From positions 1-5,113 of the forward strand of contig CAMBJN010000106.1 of the NCBI GenBank assembly GCA_945867755.1: 5,113 nt of DNA, in the 5' to 3' direction. The notes beneath the pieces are model-generated. The model was not told the origin of the DNA. It made no database searches and saw only the letters and a program-made list of their open reading frames with translations. Made by a program: the position numbers and the translations under genes. The DNA comes from Polynucleobacter meluiroseus. GTDB lineage: Bacteria; Pseudomonadota; Gammaproteobacteria; Burkholderiales; Burkholderiaceae. Below, one piece after another: positions 1-5,113 of the stretch; within the stretch, counting starts at the first letter, position 1, and every line of letters starts with the position of its first letter.

Positions 1-1913
1 GCAACACCTGCAAATATCAAAACCCAGCGCTCTACTATATTGGTTTTAGCTAAGAACCATCCCTGCAATCCACCAGCCAAGGCGATCACACCAGCCGCCG
101 CAGTGAAGCTCACCCAAGCAATTTGCATCCAATCAGCATTGGCCAAGGCCTTGGTTGAGCCCATCAATAAGAGGGCGCTGCCAGACTTATCCAATACAAA
201 CATGAAGGGCACCAAAATCGCTGGAGCAACGTACTTCCAACTCTGCAAGGTGGTCTTGTATGGATTGCCCTTACAAATAGCTGCAGCAGCAAATGGTGAC
301 AACGCTGTTGGAGGAGATACCTCAGACAAAACAGCGTAATAGAAGATGAACATGTGAGCAGCAAAAGCGGGAACGCCCAAGTTAATCAAAGCAGGGGCTG
401 TGATCACGGCACAAATGATGTAAGAAGCAGTCACAGGAACTGCAAGACCCACAACCCACACAATCATCGCCGTATAAATGGCCGTCAATAACAATGAACC
501 ATCAGCTAACTGAATGATGATGGAGCTGAATTTAAGACCTAAGCCTGTCAAAGTCACGGTGCCAACAATCAAACCAGCACCAATACAAGTCGCAGCAATG
601 CTGATCACACCAGAAGAGCCATTGGCCAAAGCTTTGATCAGGTTGGATTCATAAAAAGACTTGATGACTGATTGCTTACCGCTGAAAAGATCGTAAGGCA
701 GGATGGCTGTATCAGATCTCAACATACTGGTCAAAGCTGAAAGCACTGTGGCCCAAAATACTGACATCACCGGTGAGAAGCCCATCAGCATGAACACCAC
801 GATCGAAATCAAAGAGAAGAAGTGGTACCAATACTTCTTCGCTAAATTCCAAGCGGTATCAACCTTATCAATCTTAATGGCGGCCATATTGTATTTTTTG
901 ACATCAATTTCCACCATCACAAACAAGCCAAGGTAAAAAAGGATGGTTGGAATACACGCCATCAACAAAACATCTAAGTAAGAAATCTTTAAAAAGTCAG
1001 CAATCAAGAAAGCTGCAGCACCTAAGACTGGTGGTGAAATGATTGCACCCAATCCGCCCGCCGCCAAAAGACCGCCGGCTGCATTCTTATCGTAACCAAC
1101 CTTATCCAACATTGGCGCAGCTACCGTGCCAACGGTGACCGTTGTGGCCACACCAGAACCTGATGGACCACCTAATAAAAATGAGGAAAGAACAATTGTT
1201 CTACCCACACCAGAAGATTTACCACCCATGGCGCTGAAAGCAAAGTCGATGAAAAATTTACCTGCGTTGGTGAACTGTAAAAAAGCACCAAAGATGGTAA
1301 ATAGAATGATCAAGGTTGCTGAAACATCCACCGCTGTGCCAAATACGCCTTCTAGGGTCATGTACATATAGCCCACCAAACGTGACACCTCATAACCTTT
1401 GTGTGTCCATGGAGCTGGTAAGTAATTGCCAAATAATGCGTAGGATAAAAATAACAAGGTGACCGATAACAAAATCAAGCCGTTGGTGCGACGAACACCC
1501 TCAAGAATCAAAATAATAAAAATGACACCGAAAATAATATCCAGTTGAAGTGGGGCGGTATTTCTATCCGCTAAATCATCACCACCTTGCAAGATATAAA
1601 AAGCGGTTGCAATGGCTAGGCCTGCAAGAACGATGTCCCAAATCATCAGTCGATTTTTAAATTTAGCTGCGATTGGGAATGACAAAAATAAAATAGCCAA
1701 AACAAAACCAACGTGCACCACTCGGAGTTGCAGTGTTGGCACAATCGAGTAAGCCGCATACAAGTGAAACAGTGACATGGCCACTGCAGCCAAAGTTAAG
1801 AAGATGGCTAAAAAGCCTTTGTACTCATGAGAATCGCCTTCTTCTTGACGAATCAATGACTCTACTTCCCGTTTGGTTTTTTCATCCAATGCAGGGGTTT
1901 GATCTTGAATCAT
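1..1913 (-). CDS. TRAP transporter fused 4TM/12TM permease, TAXI type (C-terminus cut by window edge)
   Basis: This is the inner-membrane permease of a tripartite ATP-independent periplasmic (TRAP) transporter, with the small DctQ-like and large DctM-like subunits fused. I read the minus frame from the ATG at 1911-1913 and found it open to the left edge: 637 codons with no stop, so the C-terminal end is missing. The N-terminus (MIQDQTPALDEKTKREVESL) is polar and cytoplasmic, and hydrophobic segments follow throughout. Diagnostic DctM-type motifs are GGPSGSGVATTVTVGTVAAP near residues 243-265, GGLLAAGGLGAIISPPVL near 276-295, and EVSPPTALSPFAAAAICKG near 528-546. By family knowledge it couples Na+ or H+ flow to uptake of a ligand handed over by the binding protein. 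The start has a weak GAGA Shine-Dalgarno at 1919-1922, 5 bases upstream. It follows the binding protein gene by 73 bases with a hairpin between. The substrate cannot be read from the sequence. Confidence 0.93.
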   Translation of the reverse strand, partial: MIQDQTPALDEKTKREVESLIRQEEGDSHEYKGFLAIFLTLAAVAMSLFHLYAAYSIVPTLQLRVVHVGFVLAILFLSFPIAAKFKNRLMIWDIVLAGLAIATAFYILQGGDDLADRNTAPLQLDIIFGVIFIILILEGVRRTNGLILLSVTLLFLSYALFGNYLPAPWTHKGYEVSRLVGYMYMTLEGVFGTAVDVSATLIILFTIFGAFLQFTNAGKFFIDFAFSAMGGKSSGVGRTIVLSSFLLGGPSGSGVATTVTVGTVAAPMLDKVGYDKNAAGGLLAAGGLGAIISPPVLGAAAFLIADFLKISYLDVLLMACIPTILFYLGLFVMVEIDVKKYNMAAIKIDKVDTAWNLAKKYWYHFFSLISIVVFMLMGFSPVMSVFWATVLSALTSMLRSDTAILPYDLFSGKQSVIKSFYESNLIKALANGSSGVISIAATCIGAGLIVGTVTLTGLGLKFSSIIIQLADGSLLLTAIYTAMIVWVVGLAVPVTASYIICAVITAPALINLGVPAFAAHMFIFYYAVLSEVSPPTALSPFAAAAICKGNPYKTTLQSWKYVAPAILVPFMFVLDKSGSALLLMGSTKALANADWMQIAWVSFTAAAGVIALAGGLQGWFLAKTNIVERWVLIFAGV

Positions 1914-1931
1914 GGTTGTCTCGCTCAATGT

Positions 1932-1962
1932 AAAACTACCCAAGGAACGCTTGGGTAGTTTT
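1932..1962 (-). terminator. Strong hairpin between binding-protein and permease genes; probable partial terminator or mRNA-end stabiliser
   Basis: Positions 1932-1944 pair perfectly with 1950-1962, giving a 13-bp stem around a 5-base loop. Read on the minus strand, the stem closes with GGGTAGTTTT and the next bases are ACATTGAG, so the U-run is only four bases and lies in the stem end. The hairpin starts 24 bases after the binding-protein stop and ends 18 bases before the permease ATG, leaving the weak permease ribosome site outside the stem. In binding-protein transporter operons such hairpins commonly cause partial termination or protect the upstream message, so more binding protein than permease is made. 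On the plus strand the T-run is better (TTTTT at 1959-1963, then AT-rich), but no plus-strand gene precedes it. Confidence 0.7.
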
Positions 1963-1986
1963 TATTATTATTTTTTTAATTTATTT

Positions 1987-2934
1987 TTAAAACTTAGCGC
2001 CGCGTTCTTTCAAGTACTTCACTGCGCCTGGATGGAACGGTACTGAGCTGTTGCCTGGCTTCTGGCTGGCCATATTGATGTTGGCATATTCAGCGTGTGT
2101 CGCAATCAACTCTTTTTGATGATCAAAAACAGCTTTGACGATCTTAAAAGCCTGATCATCTGGCATTGAGGCATTCACAACCAAAATATTGGCTACAGCA
2201 GATACTTGATTGTCTTTGGCCATACCTGAATAAACACTCTTAGCGATTGTGTCAGTGTAGTAAAGATTGCCATACTTCTTGTTCATGGCAGTTACTTCAG
2301 CGGCGTTATCGACCATCACAATCTTGGTGCCTGGTGTATTTGCTAAGTCAGTCACACCAGCTGTTGGAAGACCGCCAACCCAGAAGAATGCATCGATCTT
2401 GCGATCTTTGACTGCATTCACTGATTCAGCAACGCTTAAACGCTCACGTTTCACATCTTTGTCTTTATCTAGGCCAGCTGCTTCGATCAAGCGGAAAGCC
2501 ATCACTTCAGTTGCGCTGCCAGGTGAACCTGTGCTGACGCGCTTGCCTTTGAGATCTTTCATGGTTTTGATACCACTGGCTTCTGTAGTCACAACGTGCA
2601 TGCGGTTAGGGTAGAGAACCAATAAAGTGCGAAGTTCAACTTTTTTGTTTGTGAACTTGTCTTTACCTTCGATAGCATCCTTGGCAGCATCAGCCATTGA
2701 GAAGCCCACATATGGCTTGCCAGTCCCAATCAAGTTAATGTTGTCAACTGAACCACCAGTTACTTCAGCGGTTGCCTGCATGCCAGGTACATGCTTAGAA
2801 AGTACAGAAGCTAAACCACCGCCCATTGGGTAGTAAACGCCACCTGTGCCGCCAGTACCTATAGAAATATTTTGTGCGCTCGCAATACTTGCCGAGCTAA
2901 ATAGAAGTACAGCCAATAGTTTTGCAATTTTCAT
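1987..2934 (-). CDS. TAXI family TRAP transporter periplasmic substrate-binding protein
   Basis: This 315-residue protein captures the solute in the periplasm and delivers it to the fused permease encoded just downstream. Residues 1-20 (MKIAKLLAVLLFSSASIASA) form a Sec signal peptide with a clear ASA|QN cleavage site. The mature protein opens with the TAXI hallmark GTGGTGGVYYPMGGG at residues 26-40. It continues with GSPGSATEV at 136-144 and DAFFWVGGLP at 181-190, and ends with a typical FHPGAVKYLKERG segment at 300-312. The length is normal for the family. I chose the ATG at 2932-2934 because GGAGA at 2942-2946 sits 7 bases upstream and the signal peptide then starts correctly. An in-frame TTG at 2980-2982 would add 16 polar residues ahead of it. 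TAXI proteins studied elsewhere bind small carboxylates such as glutamate-like or dicarboxylic acids, but the ligand here is unknown. Confidence 0.95.
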   Translation of the reverse strand: MKIAKLLAVLLFSSASIASAQNISIGTGGTGGVYYPMGGGLASVLSKHVPGMQATAEVTGGSVDNINLIGTGKPYVGFSMADAAKDAIEGKDKFTNKKVELRTLLVLYPNRMHVVTTEASGIKTMKDLKGKRVSTGSPGSATEVMAFRLIEAAGLDKDKDVKRERLSVAESVNAVKDRKIDAFFWVGGLPTAGVTDLANTPGTKIVMVDNAAEVTAMNKKYGNLYYTDTIAKSVYSGMAKDNQVSAVANILVVNASMPDDQAFKIVKAVFDHQKELIATHAEYANINMASQKPGNSSVPFHPGAVKYLKERGAKF

Positions 2935-2941
2935 TCTCTTG

Positions 2942-2946
2942 TCTCC
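2942..2946 (-). promoter_or_regulatory. Ribosome binding site that fixes the binding-protein start
   Basis: GGAGA on the minus strand lies 7 bases upstream of the ATG at 2934. It lies inside the reading frame of the longer TTG-initiated version, so it decides in favour of the 315-residue form with an intact signal peptide. Confidence 0.75.
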
Positions 2947-3022
2947 GCTTTGTTGTTCATAAGTATTAAATACCGTTCTCAAAATTTAGCACTATTTTTT
3001 TCTTTTTGCTTCATGTTTTACG

Positions 3023-3039
3023 GATTACCTAGGGTTATC
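3023..3039. repeat. Imperfect palindrome, candidate operator
   Basis: GATTACC-TAG-GGTTATC is a 17-bp dyad with one mismatched pair (3026/3036). It lies immediately downstream, in the direction of the TRAP operon, of the TTGACT hexamer at 3043-3048. A regulator bound here would cover a promoter that uses that hexamer. Its right half continues as AGGGTTATCACT (3031-3042), which reappears in inverted, slightly expanded form at 3092-3107. No regulator gene is present in the window, so the assignment is an inference from symmetry and position. Confidence 0.35.
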
Positions 3040-3107
3040 ACTAGTCAATTGCTTTTAAATAAGAAAATGCCCTGTTTTTGGGCAGTGCACCAGTGATAAA
3101 TAACCCT
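3031..3107. repeat. Inverted repeat pair AGGGTTATCACT / AGTGATaaatAACCCT
   Basis: The left arm at 3031-3042 is the reverse complement of the right arm at 3092-3107, except that the right arm has four extra bases (AAAT) in its centre. The arms are about 50 bases apart. ACTAGT also occurs close to both (3040-3045 and 3121-3126). The pair could be two binding sites for one regulator acting on both divergent promoters, or the arms of a large cruciform; the first seems likelier. Confidence 0.4.
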
Positions 3108-3184
3108 GAAAATGCTGAAAACTAGTTTACATTTCAGAGGCAAAATTCATACAGAGTTTTATAAAAAATTAAATAAAAACAATC

Positions 3185-3188
3185 GAGG
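3185..3188 (+). promoter_or_regulatory. Ribosome binding site of the dehydrogenase gene
   Basis: GAGG sits 5 bases upstream of the ATG at 3194, in an otherwise A-rich leader. It supports that start, which places the nucleotide-binding strand at residues 6-16 as expected. Confidence 0.65.
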
Positions 3189-3193
3189 CAAAT

Positions 3194-4129
3194 ATGACAA
3201 CAAATAAAAAAGTGGTGATCGTGGGTGGCGGCACCATGGGTGCCGACGTGGGACTTGTTTTTTTAAGAGGCGGTTACGCTGTAGAAATCATTGAAGCGGG
3301 CCCAGAGCGCCGCGTATTTCTTCCTCAGTATTTTGAATTTCAAATCAAAGAACTCGGTTATGCCAAACCAAATCATCCTGTCACGGTTCATGCAGGCCTC
3401 AATGATGTGGCTTGGCCAAGCGTTGATTTGGTGGTGGAATGTATTCCAGAAAAATTACCACTCAAACAGGAGTTGTTCAAACAATTAGACCAACTGGCGC
3501 CAGCGCATACCATCTTGGCGAGTAACAGCTCGAGCTTTCCAATTAGTCAAATTGCGGAAGGCTTAAAGACCACCGGCCGCATGATTGGCTTGCATTTCTT
3601 TATGCCAGCCCATTTGGTGCCTTGTGTTGAGGTCATCAAAGGTGAGAAGACCAGCCAAGCGGTGATGGATGATTTATTTCAGATCATGACGCGTTGCCTG
3701 ATGGTGCCAGTCAGAGTCAATAAAGACTTGCCTGGCTTCTTGGCCAATCGCTTGCAGCACGCTATGTCTCGCGAGGCTTTCTCAATGATCGATCAAGGCA
3801 TTGCCACTGCAGAAGATATTGATAACGCTGTGCGGTTTGGGTTTGGGTTCAGGTATTTGGCAGCAGGCCCTGTGATGCAACGCGATCATGCAGGTGTTGA
3901 AATTCACACAGCAGCAGGCGCCAGCATTTATCCATCTTTGTGCAACGATGCAACACCCGCCAAATGTTTGACAGACAAAGTTAAAAACAATCATTACGGT
4001 ATGAAAACCTCGCAGGGTTTTTACTCCTGGACCCCTGAGACCATCAAAGTAGAGCGCAACCGTTATGACGCGATTCTGAAAGCGGGTTTGAAGATCATTC
4101 AAAAGGACATTGAAGACATCTGCCAGTAA
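3194..4129 (+). CDS. 3-hydroxyacyl-CoA dehydrogenase family NAD-dependent oxidoreductase
   Basis: This 311-residue cytoplasmic enzyme should oxidise a 3-hydroxy group with NAD+, on an acyl-CoA or a free hydroxy acid. The N-terminal Rossmann domain starts with KKVVIVGGGTMGADVG (GGGTMG at 11-16), and the acidic E34 at the end of the second strand favours NAD over NADP. Active-site features of the family are present: SNSSS at 110-114, the His134-Glu146 pair in GLHFFMPAHLVPCVEVI with the usual 12-residue spacing, and Asn185 in GFLANR. The C-terminal helical domain follows (GFGFR 216-220, YGMKTSQGFYSW 268-279). The canonical HFFNP loop reads HFFMP, with Met137 replacing the Asn, so the substrate may differ from straight-chain fatty acyl-CoA. 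Relatives with this length and style include carnitine dehydrogenase and L-gulonate dehydrogenase, so the exact substrate is open. The gene is transcribed divergently from the TAXI-TRAP operon, suggesting but not proving use of the imported compound. Confidence 0.88.
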   Translation: MTTNKKVVIVGGGTMGADVGLVFLRGGYAVEIIEAGPERRVFLPQYFEFQIKELGYAKPNHPVTVHAGLNDVAWPSVDLVVECIPEKLPLKQELFKQLDQLAPAHTILASNSSSFPISQIAEGLKTTGRMIGLHFFMPAHLVPCVEVIKGEKTSQAVMDDLFQIMTRCLMVPVRVNKDLPGFLANRLQHAMSREAFSMIDQGIATAEDIDNAVRFGFGFRYLAAGPVMQRDHAGVEIHTAAGASIYPSLCNDATPAKCLTDKVKNNHYGMKTSQGFYSWTPETIKVERNRYDAILKAGLKIIQKDIEDICQ

Positions 4130-4151
4130 AAAAGTCCATAAAACAATGAAA

Positions 4152-4211
4152 GGCACCATAAATGAAAAAGCTCGCTTCTTTTGACAGAAACAAGCTTTTT
4201 GATTTGGTGCC
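4152..4211. repeat. Extended inverted repeat joining the tRNA-Leu 3' end to the far side of the terminator
   Basis: GGCACCATAAATGAAAAAGCT-like sequence at 4152-4172 is nearly the reverse complement of 4193-4211. The outer arms GGCACC (4152-4157) and GGTGCC (4206-4211) are perfect, AAT and ATT blocks pair inside them, and the inner arms are the terminator stem. The right outer arm is the acceptor end of the tRNA including part of its CCA. In the minus-strand transcript the tRNA 3' terminus could therefore pair with RNA beyond the terminator loop. Confidence 0.55.
4165..4200. terminator. Bidirectional hairpin terminator between dehydrogenase gene and tRNA-Leu
   Basis: AAAAAGCT at 4165-4172 pairs with AGCTTTTT at 4193-4200. 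A possible inner TTCT/AGAA pairing (4176-4179 with 4186-4189) lies inside the 20-base loop. On each strand the stem ends in a run of five T. It starts 35 bases after the dehydrogenase stop on the plus strand and directly follows the tRNA 3' end on the minus strand, so it can serve both convergent units. The arms extend further outward, discontinuously, into the tRNA end. Confidence 0.65.
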
Positions 4212-4288
4212 CCAGGAGAGACTCGAACTCTCACGCCTCGCGGCACCGGCTTCTAAGACCGGCGTGTCTACCATTCCACCACCAGGGC
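4205..4288 (-). tRNA. tRNA-Leu, anticodon UAG, with encoded CCA
   Basis: The minus strand folds into a complete class II tRNA of 84 bases including CCA. The acceptor stem pairs GCCCTGG with CTGGGGC, with two G-U pairs. The D arm is GTG/CAC around a loop with GGTAGA. The anticodon stem CCGGT/GCCGG closes the loop CTTAGAA, whose anticodon TAG lies at 4253-4255. A long variable arm (GCC-GCGA-GGC) marks a leucine, serine or tyrosine tRNA, and the anticodon sets leucine (reads CUA, and CUN by wobble). The T arm is GAGAG-TTCGAGT-CTCTC. CCA is encoded at 4205-4207. It appears to be a single tRNA transcribed convergently with the dehydrogenase gene. Confidence 0.97.
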
Positions 4289-4419
4289 ATATCTGACATT
4301 AAGTTCCATATCAGCTAAGCCAATTATTGTACTAGAAAATAACTGGGCTTCCATTTGATGGTCGAAAACTCGCCGAGTAACCCGAATAGCCATTAAATAT
4401 ATAGTAGCTATTGTTTAAT
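4289..4419 (-). promoter_or_regulatory. Leader region of tRNA-Leu and 3' flank of the exported-protein gene
   Basis: No gene is seen in these 131 bases. On the minus strand a TACAAT -10-like hexamer lies at 4326-4331, about 38 bases before the tRNA 5' end, without a clear -35. An alternative is TTGGCT (4318-4323) with TAATGT (4296-4301). Just after the exported-protein stop, AATAGC (4385-4390) and GCTATT (4407-4412) can form a weak 6-bp stem. ACTCG-C-CGAGT at 4368-4378 is a short palindrome followed on the minus strand by TTTT. Either could end the upstream transcript, though neither is a strong terminator. Confidence 0.35.
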
Positions 4420-5013
4420 TTACTTCTTAGGCGCGCTCATCACAGTAGCCACTGCTTCAGCGTAAGTCACAAATACCGAATCCTTAACGGTAATTCCTTT
4501 TAGTAATGTTGGATTCTCAACCTTTACATCCACCACATTGTCCTTAGGGCCCTTAAGTGACACGATTTGTTTCTTTTGATCAATGGCCACAACGCTGGCT
4601 GTTGTCTTAACAATATTAGTTTTAACCCTGCCAGGCTTATCAACCGCTTTAACAGTTTGAGTATCAGAAGTCACTTCGCGACCGCGAACATCATTGTTCT
4701 TCGTTTTAACTAATTCAATGGCCACAGCTAAAGCATATTGAACATCCAAACGATCACCGACTTTGATCTGAGCAAAGTTCTTCACCTCTGGACCTGCAAC
4801 GATATCTAATTCACGATCCTTGTTCTTAAAAGTGACCACACGATTTTTGGCATCAATCTTTGTCACAATGGCGCTATAAATTTGACCGCGTTCACTTGTA
4901 ATGGCACCAGCTGCGACAGGATCAGCTGGGTAGTCATATTGAGCCATGACTAATGAAGATAATCCAAGCAGTGAAGCTGTTAAAAAGCTTAAGCTGATTT
5001 TTCGTAAAGTCAT
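4420..5013 (-). CDS. Exported protein of unknown function with two tandem copies of one domain
   Basis: This 197-residue protein is not one I can name. Residues 1-24 form a Sec signal peptide (basic TLRK, hydrophobic core, cleavage at VMA|QY), so the mature protein should be periplasmic or secreted; I see no lipobox cysteine. The mature part holds two similar units. Unit A is residues 47-98 (SAIVTKIDAKNRVVTFK to VGDRLDVQYALAVA) and unit B is residues 138-189 (TASVVAIDQKKQIVSLK to VKDSVFVTYAEAVA). In both, the ID pair and the YA pair are exactly 40 residues apart. The alternating hydrophobic pattern suggests small beta-barrel-like domains. A Lys/Thr-rich polar linker (about 102-136) joins them, and the C-terminus ends in APKK. 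The start is supported by AAGGAA at 5019-5024. No neighbour in the window indicates its role. Confidence 0.8.
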   Translation of the reverse strand: MTLRKISLSFLTASLLGLSSLVMAQYDYPADPVAAGAITSERGQIYSAIVTKIDAKNRVVTFKNKDRELDIVAGPEVKNFAQIKVGDRLDVQYALAVAIELVKTKNNDVRGREVTSDTQTVKAVDKPGRVKTNIVKTTASVVAIDQKKQIVSLKGPKDNVVDVKVENPTLLKGITVKDSVFVTYAEAVATVMSAPKK

Positions 5014-5018
5014 AGCGA

Positions 5019-5024
5019 TTCCTT
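5019..5024 (-). promoter_or_regulatory. Ribosome binding site of the exported-protein gene
   Basis: AAGGAA on the minus strand lies 5 bases upstream of the ATG at 5011-5013 and supports the start that gives an intact signal peptide. Confidence 0.65.
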
Positions 5025-5055
5025 GATGATTAATTCGAAATATTTATCAAATGTA

Positions 5056-5113
5056 ACACCTTAAACACTCTTTATGAACAAGCTCTATGATTAGTCATCT
5101 AGGGACACCTTAA
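5056..5113. repeat. Direct repeat ACACCTTAA upstream of the exported-protein gene
   Basis: ACACCTTAA occurs at 5056-5064 and again at 5105-5113, 49 bases apart start to start, in the presumed promoter region of the minus-strand gene. The second copy touches the window edge, so the repeat could be longer. It may be a pair of regulator sites or chance; nine bases in AT-rich DNA is weak evidence. Confidence 0.25.

Larger units (their letters stand above)
2935..3193. promoter_or_regulatory. Divergent control region between the TRAP operon and the dehydrogenase gene
   Basis: These 259 bases carry no plausible gene and must hold the promoters for both directions. For the minus-strand operon there is a TTGACT -35-like hexamer at 3043-3048, but I see no convincing -10 at the right distance. 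A GTATT-A-AATAC palindrome lies at 2963-2973, close to the start. For the plus-strand gene, TTTACA at 3126-3131 (five of six to the -35 consensus) is followed 18 bases later by a weak TACAGA at 3150-3155. TATAAA at 3160-3165 is a better -10 without a good -35. A small hairpin (TGCCC 3068-3072, GGGCA 3080-3084) lies mid-region. Promoter assignments are tentative; the region's role follows from the divergent gene layout. Confidence 0.5.

Noticed and set aside
40..1933. Several plus-strand and one minus-strand short open frames within the permease gene
   Set aside because: The minus frame from 1913 is continuously open with strong TRAP permease motifs. The short frames are shadows; the one at 1733-1933 only overlaps the true start.
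1932..1962. Riboswitch or leader-peptide attenuator before the permease
   Set aside because: Only a simple stem-loop fits in the gap. There is no aptamer-like structure, alternative stem, or leader reading frame with regulatory codons.
2267..2833. Two plus-strand open frames (115 and 68 codons) inside the binding-protein gene
   Set aside because: They are antisense to a gene with clear family motifs and a signal peptide, have no convincing ribosome sites, and give proteins without recognisable features.
3291..3488. 65-codon plus-strand frame inside the dehydrogenase gene
   Set aside because: It overlaps the Rossmann domain coding sequence in another frame and has no independent support.
4152..4211. 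Possible integration site (att) at the tRNA-Leu 3' end
   Set aside because: The repeated GGCACC is in inverted, not direct, orientation, is very short, and no integrase or mobile gene is present.
3782..4246. 154-codon minus-strand open frame covering the tRNA-Leu and the end of the dehydrogenase gene
   Set aside because: Its N-terminus (MPRGVRVRVSPGAP) is the translation of a tRNA T arm and variable arm, a well-known false protein. The rest is antisense to a convincing dehydrogenase gene and crosses a terminator.
1..5113. CRISPR array, insertion sequence or defence system
   Set aside because: I saw no regularly spaced repeats, no transposase or nuclease motifs, and no terminal inverted repeats. 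The genes are transport, metabolism, tRNA and one exported protein.

Overview
The window looks like part of a moderately AT-rich chromosome of a Gram-negative bacterium, most likely a betaproteobacterium of the Burkholderiales (Polynucleobacter-like). The evidence is the two Sec signal peptides, the TAXI-type TRAP transporter, and the sequence flavour of the hydroxyacyl-CoA dehydrogenase. The taxonomic placement is an inference from protein style and base composition, not from a marker gene. I see no phage, insertion sequence, CRISPR array or defence gene.

Layout. (1) Positions 1-2934, minus strand: a two-gene TAXI-TRAP uptake operon. The periplasmic binding protein gene (1987-2934) comes first. 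A 13-bp hairpin in a 73-base gap follows, then the fused 4TM/12TM permease gene (start at 1913), which runs off the left edge without its stop codon. (2) Positions 2935-3193: a divergent control region with an imperfect palindrome and inverted copies of the same core motif. (3) Positions 3194-4129, plus strand: a 3-hydroxyacyl-CoA dehydrogenase family oxidoreductase. (4) Positions 4165-4200: a hairpin terminator shared by convergent units. (5) Positions 4205-4288, minus strand: tRNA-Leu with anticodon UAG and an encoded CCA end. (6) Positions 4420-5013, minus strand: a small exported protein of unknown function made of two copies of one domain.

How it fits together. The binding protein and permease form one secondary uptake system. 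It is driven by an ion gradient, as known for TRAP transporters, and probably carries a small carboxylate. The divergently placed dehydrogenase may act on the imported compound or a derivative, but only gene order suggests this. The tRNA and the exported two-domain protein look like separate units.

Nothing here is a clearly new system. The points most worth a second look are the hairpin between the two transporter genes, the inverted repeat that includes the tRNA 3' end, the internal duplication in the exported protein, the altered active-site-loop motif of the dehydrogenase, and the repeated motifs in the divergent control region.
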